Shown here: in pieces, positions 20,870 through 32,475 of the stretch
How the letters are laid out: every line of letters starts with the position of its first letter
Position numbering within the stretch: the first letter of the stretch is position 1
DNA from: Ophiocordyceps camponoti-saundersi (nom. inval.)
Lineage: Eukaryota > Ascomycota > Sordariomycetes > Hypocreales > Ophiocordycipitaceae
Reading direction: 5' to 3'
DNA length: 64,000 nt
Assembly: GCA_003339415.1 (NCBI GenBank)
Contig: PDHQ01000035.1
Coordinates: 130,249 to 194,248 of the forward strand
Position numbers and translations under genes: made by a program
The notes under the pieces: model-generated
Seen by the model: the letters and a program-made list of their open reading frames with translations, nothing else
Told to the model about the DNA's origin: nothing
The model's database searches: none

Positions 20870-22684
20870 CTATCGAATAGTCATCTGCTTAGTCCTGTCG
20901 GCCGTCTTGGCGCTAGCTGCAACACCGCTCAGGCTGCCGACCGCACCAGTCTTCTTCTCAAACACCTTCCAGAACTTGAGGCTCTCGTCGGCCGCTGCGT
21001 TTCCTCGGTTAGCCCTGGCAAACACCACGGCGAGAGGGGCTTGCGTTTAACACTTACCAGCAGTAGCCAGCATCTGGCCGTCAGGGCTGAGGCAGCTGTG
21101 CAGGACTCGGCTTTCGTGCGCGTTGAGCTCGACCGTCCGCACCAGACTCGGGTAGCTCCAGATGCTGAGCGAATTGGTCGGGAAACCACTCGAACTGACA
21201 ATCTCCCGGTAGTGCGGACTCCATCGAAGCGATGTCACTTGAGAGCCCGTGTCGATGCTGTTGACGCGAGCGCCAGACGACGAGTTCCAGAAGTGAATGT
21301 GTCGGTCGTATGCGCCGCCGCCCGTCGCCAGCAGTTGCGTGTTCCAAGGGCACCAGGCGAGCGCCTTGACGGCTGCCCGGTGGTTCGTCTTGGTAAACTT
21401 GGGCACCGATAGCGATCGGGCGTCCCAGATGGACACCAGGTTGTCGTTGCCGCCCGTCGCGAGCTGCTGACCGTCGGAACGCCACTCGAGGCCGCACACC
21501 TCGGACGTGTGCGACACGAGCTCGGCCACCTTGTGCTCTTTCACTCGGACGTCGTGGTTAAAGACTAGGCCGCTCCGGGCGCCCGTCGACAGTGTGTGCT
21601 TGCTCCAGCCCATGACACCGACGCGCGTGTCGTGACCGAACATACTACGGATCTTCTGGCCCTCGCTCGCGTCCCAGATCTGAACCTCGCCGGTGCCCAG
21701 GCCGACGCCGACATAGCAGCCGTCATCGGACCACTTGACGCTGCTAACGTACGTGTCCTCGGGGCTTTCCAAGAGACAGCTGACTCTGCCCTCGTCGGCC
21801 GACCAGACATATACGTTGCGTTCTAGGCCGATGGCCACTTGGTTGTTGGAGCTCCAGTCGAGCAAGTTGAGATAGTAGTCATCAATGAGCCCCGGGGCGT
21901 CGAGCACGCGTTCCGGCGCCGTAGGAATGCGCCGACGCAGCTGAGCCGAACTTGCACTGGCTGGCTTGAGCGGCCTGTTATACTGCTGTCTGAGGTCGAT
22001 GGGCTTGGACGACTCGGGTGGCGCCGGCTTGAACTCGAGGATCCGGGTGCTCAGGTTGACGCCGCAGGCGTCAGCTAAGGAGTCTTGGTAGGCAGCCGTA
22101 TTGGGCGAAGGCCGCGTGTAGTTTTCCGCGCCGTCGTCATTGATGCTGAGGCTCTCGAGGGCCGCAGCAGCATCGTCAGCCGCCGCCGACAGGATGGACG
22201 AGCTCTCGCTGTTGATGTTGCGTAGTCCCAACTTGGTCGATCCCGAGTTTGAGCTGGAGCTCCTATTCGGGATAAAGCGGTCTCCGCAGTAGCTCAGTGT
22301 CGTCTTGGTAGACTTTTGGCGAAGGGGCTTCTTCTTACTCTTGGCACTGGCGGGGGTCTTGCCGGTGCCGACAAGAGTAAAGTCGGAAACGCCCAGCTCC
22401 AGCGCCTTGCGTGGCGTCTGAGTGTCCCGAGCAATGTTGGACTTTGGCGACTCTCGAAGGCGCGACATGAGGTTTCCGTTGCACGCGCCTATGGAAACCG
22501 CGCGGAAGTCGTTGACGCATCGATTCTCAGGGCTAAAAGGAGACGAGCCAAGATTCACAGGCACGGCGGCTGCAGTTGATGACTGACGGGGTGAGGGGGT
22601 GAGGGGCATCCGACCACCAGCGGTCCGTGACGAGAAGAGGCCCTTGTGGGACTTGATGGGCGTTGATACAGATGCTGTGGCCAT
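20870..22684 (-). CDS. CDC20: Cdc20-type activator of the anaphase-promoting complex
   Basis: Two exons, 22684-21058 and 20994-20870 (63-bp intron), give 583 residues. The start is the ATG followed by ATASVSTPIKSHKG; the open frame extends upstream only through leader. The C-box motif, GDRFIP around residues 135-139, precedes a seven-bladed WD40 propeller starting near VLDAPGLIDDYYLNLLDWS. Propeller blades such as TGGNDNLVSIWDARS and ATGGGAYDRHIHFWN are exactly those of Cdc20/Fizzy proteins. The extreme C-terminus is Ile-Arg, the IR tail that docks on Cdc27/APC3. The protein recruits D-box and KEN substrates such as securin and mitotic cyclins to APC/C for ubiquitination. Cdc20 is favoured over Cdh1 by the segments NYTRPSPNTAAYQDSLADAC and LEFKPAPPESSKPIDLRQQY, which match fungal Cdc20 as I know it. 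The intron interrupts the last blade. Confidence 0.93.
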
Positions 22685-23584
22685 GGTGACTGTGATTGTG
22701 ATGCGTATCAAGTGCGTGTGGGGAGAGAGGGGGGGGGGAAGAGAGAGGAGGTAGATCTTGTACCGAAAAGCAAACAAATGCGTCGGCAAAAGAACGAGTG
22801 ACTTCAATGGTATCGAACGAGTTCCAAGAGACTCTAGCTAAAGGTTCCTGGGGGTTAGTATTCCGTTAATTGTTCGCGATGTTCGATAAAATCGAAGGTG
22901 CCTTGAAAAGAGACGGCGAAGTCGGTGGGGCGATCAGATGGCTCGAAAGCGATGAGATCTCGTGGACTTGCAGATGCTTGTTCAGAGGCAGAGGAGAGGT
23001 GGAGAGGTGGAGAGGAGGAGGAGGAGGAGAGAGAGAGGGGAGAAGGGTACGTGTGCGGAGAGAAAGTGAGAAAGGTGATATGGAGAGAAGAGCGATGGAA
23101 GAAGAGCCCAGCTGCCGTTTTATTTACTAGATGCCCCATTTTTCGGTCGTCCAGGGCAACAGCCGCCCGGTGATCGGAGAGGGGATGATGCGGCTCCGGT
23201 CGCGCGGGAACCAGGCAGCCGAGACAGTGCACGAATCACAGTTACTGTGCTACCCGCCCCCCCCTCTCAAGTCACCGATCCTTTCATGTACTCCCAAGGT
23301 AAGCTGTGGCTATCGCGCTAGCCAGGGCTCAGCTTTCGGTCGCCGCGTCCAGTTAGATTCGTATCAGTAGAAAGTCTTACCTAATAAAACTCCTCCACCA
23401 CGGCTGACGAGCCTCATCGACTTCGCATCCGATCTTTCGCACCCCTGAATCTTTATCCCCTCTTACTTCCTTCTCCATCTTTCCCCATTTCGGCAACTCT
23501 CTTTCTTTGGGACGACTGTCCCTTCAGCAGTCCCAGTCGACTGCATCTTTGTACTGCCAGAGGAAATGACTCGATAGTCCCACC
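22685..23584. promoter_or_regulatory. Divergent promoter region of CDC20 and the kelch-BTB gene
   Basis: A 900-bp intergenic region shared by two divergent genes. A purine-rich GAGGAGGAG tract at about 22990-23045 and a C-rich run near 23255 are visible. No element can be assigned with confidence from sequence alone. Confidence 0.4.
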
Positions 23585-26038
23585 ATGGCCCATCCGTCGA
23601 CGCCCGGCCAGCATCCGCCGCCAACGACGTCCATCTTCGGAGGACCCCCGGCCCCTGCCATCGTCCCAACCCAGCCGCACTCGGGCCCGAGTCAGGCCAG
23701 TCATGGTCAGCTTCTGCTGCCGAGCACGGCCCCTGCCGTCTCCTCGGGTCCGACGCCCGCCTCGTCTGCGTCATCGTCCAATACCTACATCATGCCCAAC
23801 TCGCCCGCTAAAGCACGCTCTGGTGCGGATGGATACCGACCGAGGATCACCCGCACTCTGGGTCAGCGTCCCGCGTGCCTCGTTAACGCTTCGGTGACGT
23901 ACTGCGGGAACGACCAGATCTATGCCTTTGGCGGCTTCGACCAGTACACGGATGAGGTCTATAACCATGTCTTGCGGCTTGACCTCTCGTGTCACCAGTG
24001 GAGTCTGGTGGACAACTATGGTGATATTCCAGGAGTACGGATGGGTATGATGAGAGCGTGTGGCAGTCCCCGATGCGCTCACCGCTGACGACTCGATGAC
24101 AGGCCACACGGCAACCTTGTACCGCGGAGACAAGCTGCTGGTCTTTGGCGGCGAGAACGAGCATCGCACCTATCTCTCCGACCTCATCATCTTCGACCTC
24201 AAAACGGCGCACTGGACCCAGCCGCAGGTATCGGGGCCCATCCCCAAGGGACGAGCTCGACACGCGGCGGTTCTACACGAGGACAAACTGTTCATCATCG
24301 GCGGGATAACTGGTCAGAACAATTATGTGTTGGACGACATATGTTATCTCGACCTGCGAACGTTTACCTGGTCAAAAGCCTGGCGCTTCGTCGGCCGCTT
24401 CGACCACTCGGCATACATATGGGACGATCGGGTGTGGGTGTTTGGCGGTCTTAGTGAAGACATGGACAAGATCAGTGATCTGTGGTGGCTGGACCTCAAA
24501 GGAAGTCCCGAGTTCGACTCTCGCCCGCACTTTGGGCCCTTGGACCGGCACTCGGTCACCAATCGAGCAGCCGGCTCGCCTCGGCCTCCCTACTCGATGG
24601 CCCCGGCGCCGGTGGTAGGGACCTCTGGCTACGCGGCAAACTCCCGGACGGCGCAGGTGAACCCGCCGTCCTTTCAGCTCAAGACGTACGCTCCGCTGGC
24701 GCCCGGGTCCATCTCGGCGCTCAAGTTCATGTCGGGCCCGACAATTCCTTGCCAGGGATCTGGCATTCACTACCACGCCTACTCGTCGGGAACGCTTCTC
24801 GACTTCGTAACGCCTGCGGCCACGATCACGCCGCGAGAATGTTCTCTGTCGGCGTTGGACCTGGCGACGCTCCGGTGGCAGAAGCTTGCCGAGGGCCGCG
24901 AGATTTTCAAGTCGGGTTACAGGTGGCACTATTGCACGATGAACGAGGACGGCACCAAGGCCTGGCTCCTGGGCTGCCCTACAGATCCTGCAGCGACCGA
25001 CCTCGGCCCGAACGGCTACGAAGAGTATCTCAGGTGAGTACCTGTTCTTTTACCCTGTCTTTTCGCCGGCTGAAGGCGTGCCGGGCTGAGTGTTGGTGCA
25101 GTGACATTATGGAGATTGATCTCCGACGGTACGGATTCCTCGGCAACAACATGTCGCCGGAGCCGCGGATCGAGTCCCGGCCCTCGGCTACGACGCGGGC
25201 TGTCGACTCGCCGTCCAAGGGCCTCGGGACGGACCTGGCCAAGCTCTTCAACCAGCCGCCGGAGACGGGCAGCGGCACAGATTTCATCATCACGGCGCTG
25301 GCGGAGGACTACGACGACGACGACGAGTGTCATGTCTCGAGCCTGGTTCGGGCGGACGAGGCGACGCGCGATCACAACTGGCTCGCGCCCGACGTGCCGA
25401 CGTCGCAACCGATGCACGTACACAAGCTCATACTACAAGCGCGATGGCCGCACTTTGCGCGGCTCTACAACTCGCAGATGGCCGAGTTCCACACGAAGAA
25501 GATGCACATACCGGAGCCTTTTACGGTTGTGAGGGCCTTTCTGCTCTACCTGTACACGGACAGCATCCGCGGCACGGTCGAGCCGGACAGCGAGGCGACG
25601 ACAGACCTGACGGACGTGGCAGGGCTCTTGGTCATGTCCAACATATACAACATACCACACCTGCGGCTGCTATGCGTCAACCGGCTGGCCAAGGAACTAG
25701 ACGTGGAGCACGGATGCGTCATCTGGTACTGCGCCGGGTTGGCGAACGAGGAGTGGCTGCGCAAGCGTGCGGCGACGTTTTGCATGACGCACTGGGGCCG
25801 CATCGTCCGAACGCAGGGCTTCCTCCGACTGCCGCGCAGCGCGCTGGTGGAGCTCTCGCAGGAGATTGACATGGAGGGACGGGTCGTTGCTGGCGAGGAG
25901 CTCGAATGGGGGGGTCTAGGAAGCCGCTACGGCGACATGGGGCACGGGGCGAGAAAGGAGAGCATCAGCAGCAGTCAGACGCAGCTGCTAGAGTCGGAGG
26001 GCGACGACGACGACGACGACGGCATGGAGCTGAACTGA
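23585..26038 (+). CDS. Kelch-repeat plus BTB/POZ protein
   Basis: Exons 23585-24044, 24103-25033 and 25102-26038 give 775 residues, with GT-AG introns of 58 and 68 bp that keep frame. After a Pro/Ser-rich N-terminus (about residues 1-85), kelch repeats occupy about 100-340. They carry the usual pattern of a hydrophobic strand followed by FGG, for example QIYAFGGFDQYTDEVYN, KLLVFGGENEHRTYLSDL and RVWVFGGLSEDMDKISDLWW. A BTB-like region lies at about 527-640, with MHVHKLILQARWPHFARL, then FLLYLYTDSIRG and a helical C-terminal part. A terminal acidic GDDDDDDD run comes from a GAC repeat. Kelch plus BTB in fungi recalls LZTR1-like proteins and S. pombe Ral2, which act on Ras or as Cul3 adaptors. 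That link is an inference from architecture only. Cytosolic location is expected, since no signal or membrane segment is present. Confidence 0.85.
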
Positions 26039-26068
26039 CACGGTTTCTCCCTTTCCTTTCCTGTCCTT

Positions 26069-26114
<46 letters not shown>

Positions 26115-28209
26115 CCTTTTCTTCACCCTATTCGTCCTTTTCCCCCCCCTTTCTCTCTGCTTCTCTCCTCGTCTCCTCCTCTACATACTCGGTACATACA
26201 GACCTATATCTTCCTTTTTTGCCTCGTTTCTTTTCGTGTAAACCAAGAGGTCAGACGGGGGAATACATAGACTAGGATCATCTCGTCTTTGGAGGCACCT
26301 CATTCGTTGTGGCTTCTTTTTTTTTCTCTTGGTTTCTTCTTTCGTCTGTTTCCTTTTTCTCCCTTTTGCCTCCCCCCCCCCCCCCTTTTTCTGCATGGCT
26401 ACGGCGTTGTTTCTGTTTCCATCGCCTACCTCTGAAGCATGGATGGATGGATGTAGGTTGATGGGTTGGTACCTAGGTTGACTGGTAGCCGCGGTCCTCG
26501 GATAGTCGTCGTATCCTCTCTCTCTCTCAGCTGCGAGTCATTCATTGCCACCCACCCCTTTTTCTTTTTATCTCTCTTCCCCCTTTAATTTCGCCCTTGG
26601 TTATTGATTGTTTCTTTGCCACACTGCTTACATGCATGTATCGATAGTATGAGAATCATGTATATATCCGTACTACATACCACCCAGGTACCTATTCTGA
26701 GGCTATCCATACTGAGTACGGACGTGCACTGACATTTTTTCACCCCCCCCAATATCAGATTCTATGCGTTATCGACTAGATACTATCCGTCCATCTATCC
26801 GAGAGCTATACACGTAGCGCTCTCAATCTTTCCTTTTCATCACCCCCCCTTTCTGCATTACCAAAAAGGGGGGAGGCGAAAGAGTGACAGTGACTCATCA
26901 CCAGAAGTAAAGAAGAAGAAGGAAAAACGACACAAAACAACGTGAGAAACAAAAAGCCATTACAAATCGAAAAAAGAACGTATGGATTTTTCCATCGCAC
27001 GTCTTTCGCGCCCAAGAGACAACGTTACGCCGGCGGAAAGCGGATCGGACCGTTCTTAGACTCGCGGGCTTTCGAGACATGCCAACTCCTACATACATAC
27101 ATACGCTCGCAAGGCCCCCTGAAAAGAAAAAAATCCGCTTCTTGAATACAGGAATGATAGGAATTCGATTATCCGTAGACGAGAAAGAGTATTCACCGGA
27201 CAATAAGCAAGATCCATCAAAGGAGAGAGATGCAGAAAGAATTTCTTTACCTATTTCTTCCAATATCCACATCATACATATCCCTTAAAGAAGGGCCGCC
27301 CACAGTAATCCTGTCCCCTCCCCGTATATCCCCAAAACCACAAAGGCGGCTGTAAGCCAGTCCAGCATGAGCCAGCCCAGCGATACAGTTTTGTTTGTTT
27401 TCCCCCCCTTTCGTTTTTTGTTTTTTTCTTTTTTTCGTCATATACGATCTTCCTTGTTGGAGATCCTTGTACGGGGGTCATGAGGATGGGGAAAAGAGGG
27501 GAGGGGAGAATAACAAGACACAAACTCGCTTCTTTTTGTTTTTGTCCCATTCCGTGCCGCTCGTCTATGGCGAAAAGAAAAGAGGAAAACAAGGAGGGGA
27601 ATAGGGGAAAAGGGGGGGAAACAAAGAGGTAAGAAAAAGGGAAGTAGAGAAGAGAGGAGACATTGAGAAAAAAAAAAGAAAGAGAAGAATAGCCACGACG
27701 GAAAGGAAATAAAAAAAAACCATTCGCTCATCTTCATGGGCAGACAGGCTCCAACGTACCGTAGCCACTGGGGAGTGGTGAAATAAAAGTAACAGAAGAA
27801 GAAGGAAGGAAAACAGAAACCTTATCTACTTCCGTTGATGTGGGTATATGTAGAACGGGGGCGAAAGGAAACGGAGAGCGTTGGTTCAAGGTGCAGAGAG
27901 AAAAGGGGGTAGAGAGGTAGGAAGAGTAAAGGGTTTGACAAGTTTCAGTCAGTGTGTGAGACCGACGTCATCCCAGGACCCTTGATCTCGTTAACCAGGG
28001 GGGTAAAAACTGGGGTTGTTGGGACAAGTCAGAACAAGGGGGTGAAAGGAGAAGAAGAGGAAGAAGAAAAGGAAGAAGATCCAAATTTCAACACACATAG
28101 CTCGCCCAACACTCGCACAACGCCGTCGCGATGCCCCATAATAGGCAAACGGGTCAAACAAAAAAAAACCAGCAATAAGAAATCTTGCAGTAGAGAGCAG
28201 ACGCGCGGC
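26039..28209. other. 2.2-kb convergent intergenic region, low complexity
   Basis: Lies between the stops of two convergent genes. It starts with a (CT)n tract at about 26071-26106 just after the kelch-BTB stop, then T/C-rich DNA, a C run near 26380, several TATCCGTAC-like words, and an A/G-rich tract at about 27590-27720. Long pyrimidine open frames here are artefacts of base composition. No gene is seen. Confidence 0.4.
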
Positions 28210-30401
28210 TCAGGACTGCATCGCATGATCCTCGGTCAGGCCCGGAAGAGTCAAGCCGGCTGCGAGCGCTTGTATCTTGAACTCCGGGTTGCATGGCAGC
28301 GAGTGAGACTTGTGCTGTGGCGCTGGTCAGAAAAACCAGGGTCCAGAGAGACAATCGGTTCATTTTTAAAAAAAAAAGGCCGACTCACGTATTTCAAGCC
28401 GTTGAGGTTCTTGTATCTCTTACCACACGTTTCGCAGTTGAACGGCTTCTCCTTCTCCATCCCGAGAGTTCCCGGGTACGGCGTGCTCGTCTCGGGGTTA
28501 ACGATGGAGAAAGTGCCGTCTCCGTTTTCATGCAACTGCTGCGTCTGGTGGCCGTGCGCCTTGTGGTATCTTCAGGGGGGTTGGTCAGCAAAAGGAAGAT
28601 GGGATGGATGGAGAGGGGTGGAGAGAGAGAGGGGGGGGGGGGGGAGAAAAGGAAGAAAAAGGAGCTGAGAAACTCACTTCAACCCGTTTTGGTTCTTGTA
28701 AGCCTTCTCGCAGCCGATGACGGGGCACTTGAAGGGCTTGTGCTCCTCCGGCATCATTATGCTCTGCAGCCGCTGCAGGAGGGCCCTGTTGGCCTCCGGA
28801 TCGGCGTAGTGGCCCTGCTGCAGGCCGAGGGCGGCCAGCTGCTGCTGGACGGTGCGGTTGCCGGGCGGCACCGGATTGTTGGGGCTGAAGAGGTGCTTGC
28901 CGGGATCGTTGATGCAATAGTTGGACTCGTGGACAAAGGTGGCCTCGCTCATGTCGACCATGTTACCCATAGGCAGTGGCGATATGCCGTCGTCCATGAC
29001 GACCGGTCTTGCGCTCTGCTTCGGTAGCTGATTTTGGGTGGAGAGCGTAGGGGTATTGACGGAGGAGACGGTGGGGTTATTTTGGAGGCCAAAGCTGGCG
29101 GCGGCCGGGGTCGGGGGCTGTGAAGTGCGCAGTCCCTGCGTCAGTCCCGACGTGTTCATGTTGAGCTGGGGCCGCTGGCCGAAGAGTTGCCTGGTCTGGT
29201 GCATTCGACTGCTGTCATCGAGCTCCATGGAGCCGACGGCGTCGTCCATCTCCATGTCGGCGACGGCGTCCATGTCGGCGACCGAATCCATGTCATCGTG
29301 GGCCACGGCGGGGCCCAGATCGGCCCTGTCGGCGCCCGAGGTGGATATTTGAAAGCCCGAACCCTGAGGGCGGCCGGAGGACTGCGACGTACGAGAACTG
29401 GAAGCGGCCGATGCGGGCGGGATGCCGAACTGGGAGAAGGCGTTGTTGTTGTTGACATTATTTTGGTGCTGGTGCTGGTGCTGGTGATTGTTGTTGCGCG
29501 AACTGTTAGGGCTCGACTGGGTGTGGGACTCTTCGTAGTGCTGCAGCAGATCGTGCAGGTTGGCGAGAATCTTGCCGCAACAGAGAAAGTCTCGCATGAA
29601 CGTGGCCTCGAGCTTAGGCAGATAGGATGACGAGTGGAAGGAGGAGGAGGACTGGGGCGCAGCGCCAAAGGGAGAAGGCGAGATGTTCTGCATCATGATG
29701 CTGCGACGGAGAGCGAGTCAGATGTATGTATATGACGGCGCGCATACCGAGGGGGAGGGGTGGGGAACCTACTCGTCTCTAACGAAGCTTCCGAGCGATA
29801 TGCCGCCCCAGCTTATGCCACCCATGAGGCTTCCGGCCAGCGACTCTCTTCTATTGCGACCGACGGCTTCGCGGTTCTGATTGCTCATCATGATGGGTTT
29901 GGGGCCGGCGCTGACGAAGGAGTCATGGCGAGGGTGGTGGCCGACGGCGGGGTCGAGGGTGCCCATGGTCATGTCGTCGTCGTCGTCGCCTTCGCCGTTG
30001 TTGTTGTTGTTGTTATTCTCGTCGTCGTCGCCGTCGTCGATCAGAATAAGGTTGTCACTGTCGATGCAACCGAAGGCGTCGCGCCTCGGGACGGTGGCGT
30101 CGTCGTCGGGCTTCTTGCTGCGGGCGAGGAGACGGGCGAGGTAGAGGTCGGGGGGCGTTGCCGGCTGAGGCGACGGTGACTGTGTCAGCGAGGCGGTAGA
30201 GTTGATGAGGGAAGCCGGCGAGTCGGCGTGGAAGGATGCGGGAGTCGAGATGTCGCTGGCGCCTGTACCGGGGTTGGAGGGCCAGGTTGTGGCGCGGCCG
30301 CAGGGGTTCCAGGCGGCGGGCGTCTCCTGACGACTGCTGCCTGCCGCTGAGCGCTCTCTATCCTCGGCGCCGTGGAACCAGTTACTCAGGACGCTGCGCA
30401 T
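28210..30401 (-). CDS. SFP1: Sfp1-like split C2H2 zinc-finger transcriptional regulator
   Basis: Exons 30401-29773, 29700-28678, 28569-28389 and 28314-28210 give 645 residues. Introns are 72, 108 and 74 bp. The N-terminal 520 residues are Ser/Asn/Gln-rich and probably disordered, with poly-Asn and poly-Asp runs coded by trinucleotide repeats. A conserved early box, [19 protein letters not shown], looks like an atypical CC...H zinc finger. Near the C-terminus are two C2H2 fingers, [20 protein letters not shown] with YHKAHGH, and [18 protein letters not shown] with YHKSHS. They are separated by a linker with [11 protein letters not shown]. That finger-linker-finger arrangement is the signature of the Sfp1 family. 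In yeast, Sfp1 couples nutrient and TOR signals to ribosome biogenesis and cell size. Nuclear location is expected. Both finger-coding exons break at the same position after NGLK. Confidence 0.88.
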
Positions 30402-30611
30402 ACTAGAGGACGTGTGGTAGGTGGGTATGCGACGAGTCGAGGAAGGAGGGATTTTTCCTTGTCTTTTTTTTTTTTACTTGTCCTCTTGCGATACGTCTCA
30501 GCTGTAGCGATTAGGTAGGTAGGTCGAGAGGTCGGTTTATGCAGCTGAAGACTGGCGAGAAGATGATAAGGTGGAGGAGGAGGAGAAGGAGTAGGGGAGG
30601 CAGGAGAAAGG

Positions 30612-30614
<3 letters not shown>

Positions 30615-30642
<28 letters not shown>
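30615..30642. repeat. Poly-G run
   Basis: 28 consecutive G, left of the assembly gap, mirrored by a second G-rich run (about 30721-30767) on the right. Confidence 0.9.
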
Positions 30643-30710
30643 TATATAAGTATGTAAAAAAAAAAGCAAAGAAGAAAAGGAAAGAAGGGGGAAAAAGAAA
30701 AAAAGAAGAA

Positions 30711-30720
30711 NNNNNNNNNN
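30711..30720. other. Assembly gap of 10 N
   Basis: Ten unknown bases between two G homopolymers. A round-number gap of this kind usually marks a scaffold join of unknown true length. Confidence 0.97.
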
Positions 30721-31948
30721 GGGGCGGGGGGGGGGGGGGGCGGGGGGGGGGGGGGGGGGGGGGGGGGTGAGGGTGTGTGTATGTATGTATGTATGTGTGT
30801 AGGTATGAGGGCGGAGAAGAAAAGGAAAGAAGGGGGAAAAAGGAATAAAGAAGAAGAAGGATCCGTAACAGTAGAAGAAGAAGAAGAAGAAGCAGAAGGA
30901 GAGACGCGGCGGGGGGGACGGAGTCGAGAGAAGAGTAAAAAGGTGATAGTATCCGTACTGGGGGGGCAAGAAAAAGAAAACCGCACAGAATTAGATGAAT
31001 CACTCAAGAGAGACACAGACGAGGCGCAGACGGCGGCGGCAGGCTGCGGCAGGGCTCGGCAGTGAAGAGAAAGGCGCCAGGCGCCGCAAAAAAAGGGCGA
31101 GGCGGCCCTTTATTCTTCTAGACCAGGCCAGGTTATGCTATGCGGGCTTGTCGAATAAGGTTCAGGGTTCACTCGGGTTGTCTGCAGTGGAGTCGCAGAT
31201 GGGCGAGAGAGAGAAAGAGAGAGACAGAGAGGGTGAGAGTGAGAGTGAGAGAGAGTGAGAGTGAGAGTGAGTGTGAGTGTGAGTGTGAGTGAGTGAGTGC
31301 GTGAATGATGAGAGAGAGAGAGAGAGAGAGTGTGTGTGTGTGTGTGTGTGCGAGTAGTAGAAATGTGTGTGTATAAACCTAGTAGGTGTACTCCGCACAC
31401 ATGAGAGAGAGAAAGGGTACATATGAGAAAGTGTGTGGCACAGTGTCTATAATTCCATGACTCGCTCGCGCACAGTGTGGCTTTTTTAGCGGAGAGATAG
31501 TGAGTACGGATACCCGTAGTAGAGAGAGTGGAGGTGAGACTGACTCTGCACAGCAGGTAGACTCGTAGAGTGCCAGAGAGACGGACGAACGGACAAGACA
31601 TCGGATAGACACAGATCTTTGTTCTTCTCTAAGAGGTGGGTAGGTAGGTAGGTAGGTACTAGGTACCTTTACTTCTCATCTTCCCCCTCTTCCTCTTCCT
31701 CTTCCTCATCCTCTTCCTCTTCCTCTTCCGCTTCCGCTATCTGCTTCTCTTCCTCTGCTTCCTCCTCCTACTCCTACTCCTACAGTATAGGTATGTATGT
31801 ACATACATATGTAGGATGTATAATGCATCTTCCTTCTCCTCTTTCTCCTCCTTCTCTCTATCCCCTTCCTCCTCCTCCAAATTCCTCCTCTTCTATCCTC
31901 TTCCATCCTCGTATCATCTAACTTACACATATATACATACATACATAC

Positions 31949-32247
31949 TGTCAGACAAGGAGGAGGCGTGCAAATTGCATTGATTAATATGCTTACCCTC
32001 TTAAAACGGAGGGAATTATCGTTATCTTTATATATATAATAAAGACTATCCGTATCTGCCTCTTATGCCGTAATACCCTTATAAATAAGCCTTTATTCCT
32101 ATATCCTATATATTGCCCCGGATATAGCCCTTTTTCCTAATAGGAATTCCGTTTCCTAGGTTACGAAGCCGTTACTATAATAACTACACGCCTTAAGGGA
32201 TAATAAAAAATATACGCCTAACTTACTCTTATCTTAGCCCTCTAATA
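31949..32247 (-). repeat. Left LTR (3' LTR in coding orientation)
   Basis: A 299-bp repeat starting TGTCAGACAAGG and ending in a mutated TCTAATA. It aligns end to end with 37826-38124, and nearly all differences are transitions. Its outer part (to about 32066) keeps the unmutated bases. From about 32072 inward it carries G-to-A and C-to-T changes relative to the other LTR. Confidence 0.95.
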
Positions 32248-32396
32248 TACCCCCGTAAGTGCTACGTATACTACCTTCTATATTAGGTAAATAATACCTA
32301 CCTTCTAAAAAGTATAATTAAGGTTTCTCGCGATAATTAAGGAAGGAGTTAAGGGTTAATTAGCGGTAAGGTATATAAGTTAGTTTATTTAGCTTA

Positions 32397-32475
32397 GAAA
32401 GTATTAGATAACGGTTAAGTAGTTATTTTTATAGCCGAGCCCTTAATAGGGCCGGGTTCGATTCCCGGTACCTCC
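32397..32475 (+). other. tRNA-like / SINE-like relic inside the retrotransposon
   Basis: A 79-nt block ends in a perfect Pol III B-box-like GGTTCGATTCC (32455-32465) within a 5-bp T-stem (CCGGG/CCCGG) followed by TACCTCC. The 5' end GAAAGTA could pair with TACCTCC if two G-to-A RIP changes are reversed. A box-A-like TAGATAACGGTTAAG follows. The D-stem and anticodon arm do not fold convincingly, and a TTTTA tract follows about 13 bases later. It reads best as a degraded tRNA-derived sequence, not a working tRNA gene. Confidence 0.4.

Larger units (their letters stand above)
30402..31948. other. Low-complexity region upstream of SFP1, with assembly gap
   Basis: About 1.5 kb containing the presumed SFP1 promoter. 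Two long G runs (30615-30642 and about 30721-30767) flank a 10-base N gap. Purine-rich tracts, GA/GT dinucleotide tracts (about 31203-31350), GTAGGTAGGTAGG near 31640 and a CTTCCT-rich tract (about 31680-31770) follow. The sequence ends in CATACATACATAC where the retrotransposon inserted. Open frames here are composition artefacts. Confidence 0.5.

Noticed and set aside
30511..31016. Minus-strand Pro/Ser/Phe-rich open frames across the N gap
   Set aside because: They are produced by G runs and purine tracts and cross the assembly gap; no domain or codon signal.
31110..31612. Minus-strand Thr/Ser/Leu-rich frames
   Set aside because: Encoded by GA and GT dinucleotide repeats.
32397..32475. Functional tRNA gene
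   Set aside because: T-arm and B-box are intact, but D-stem and anticodon arm do not fold, so it is recorded only as a tRNA-like relic.
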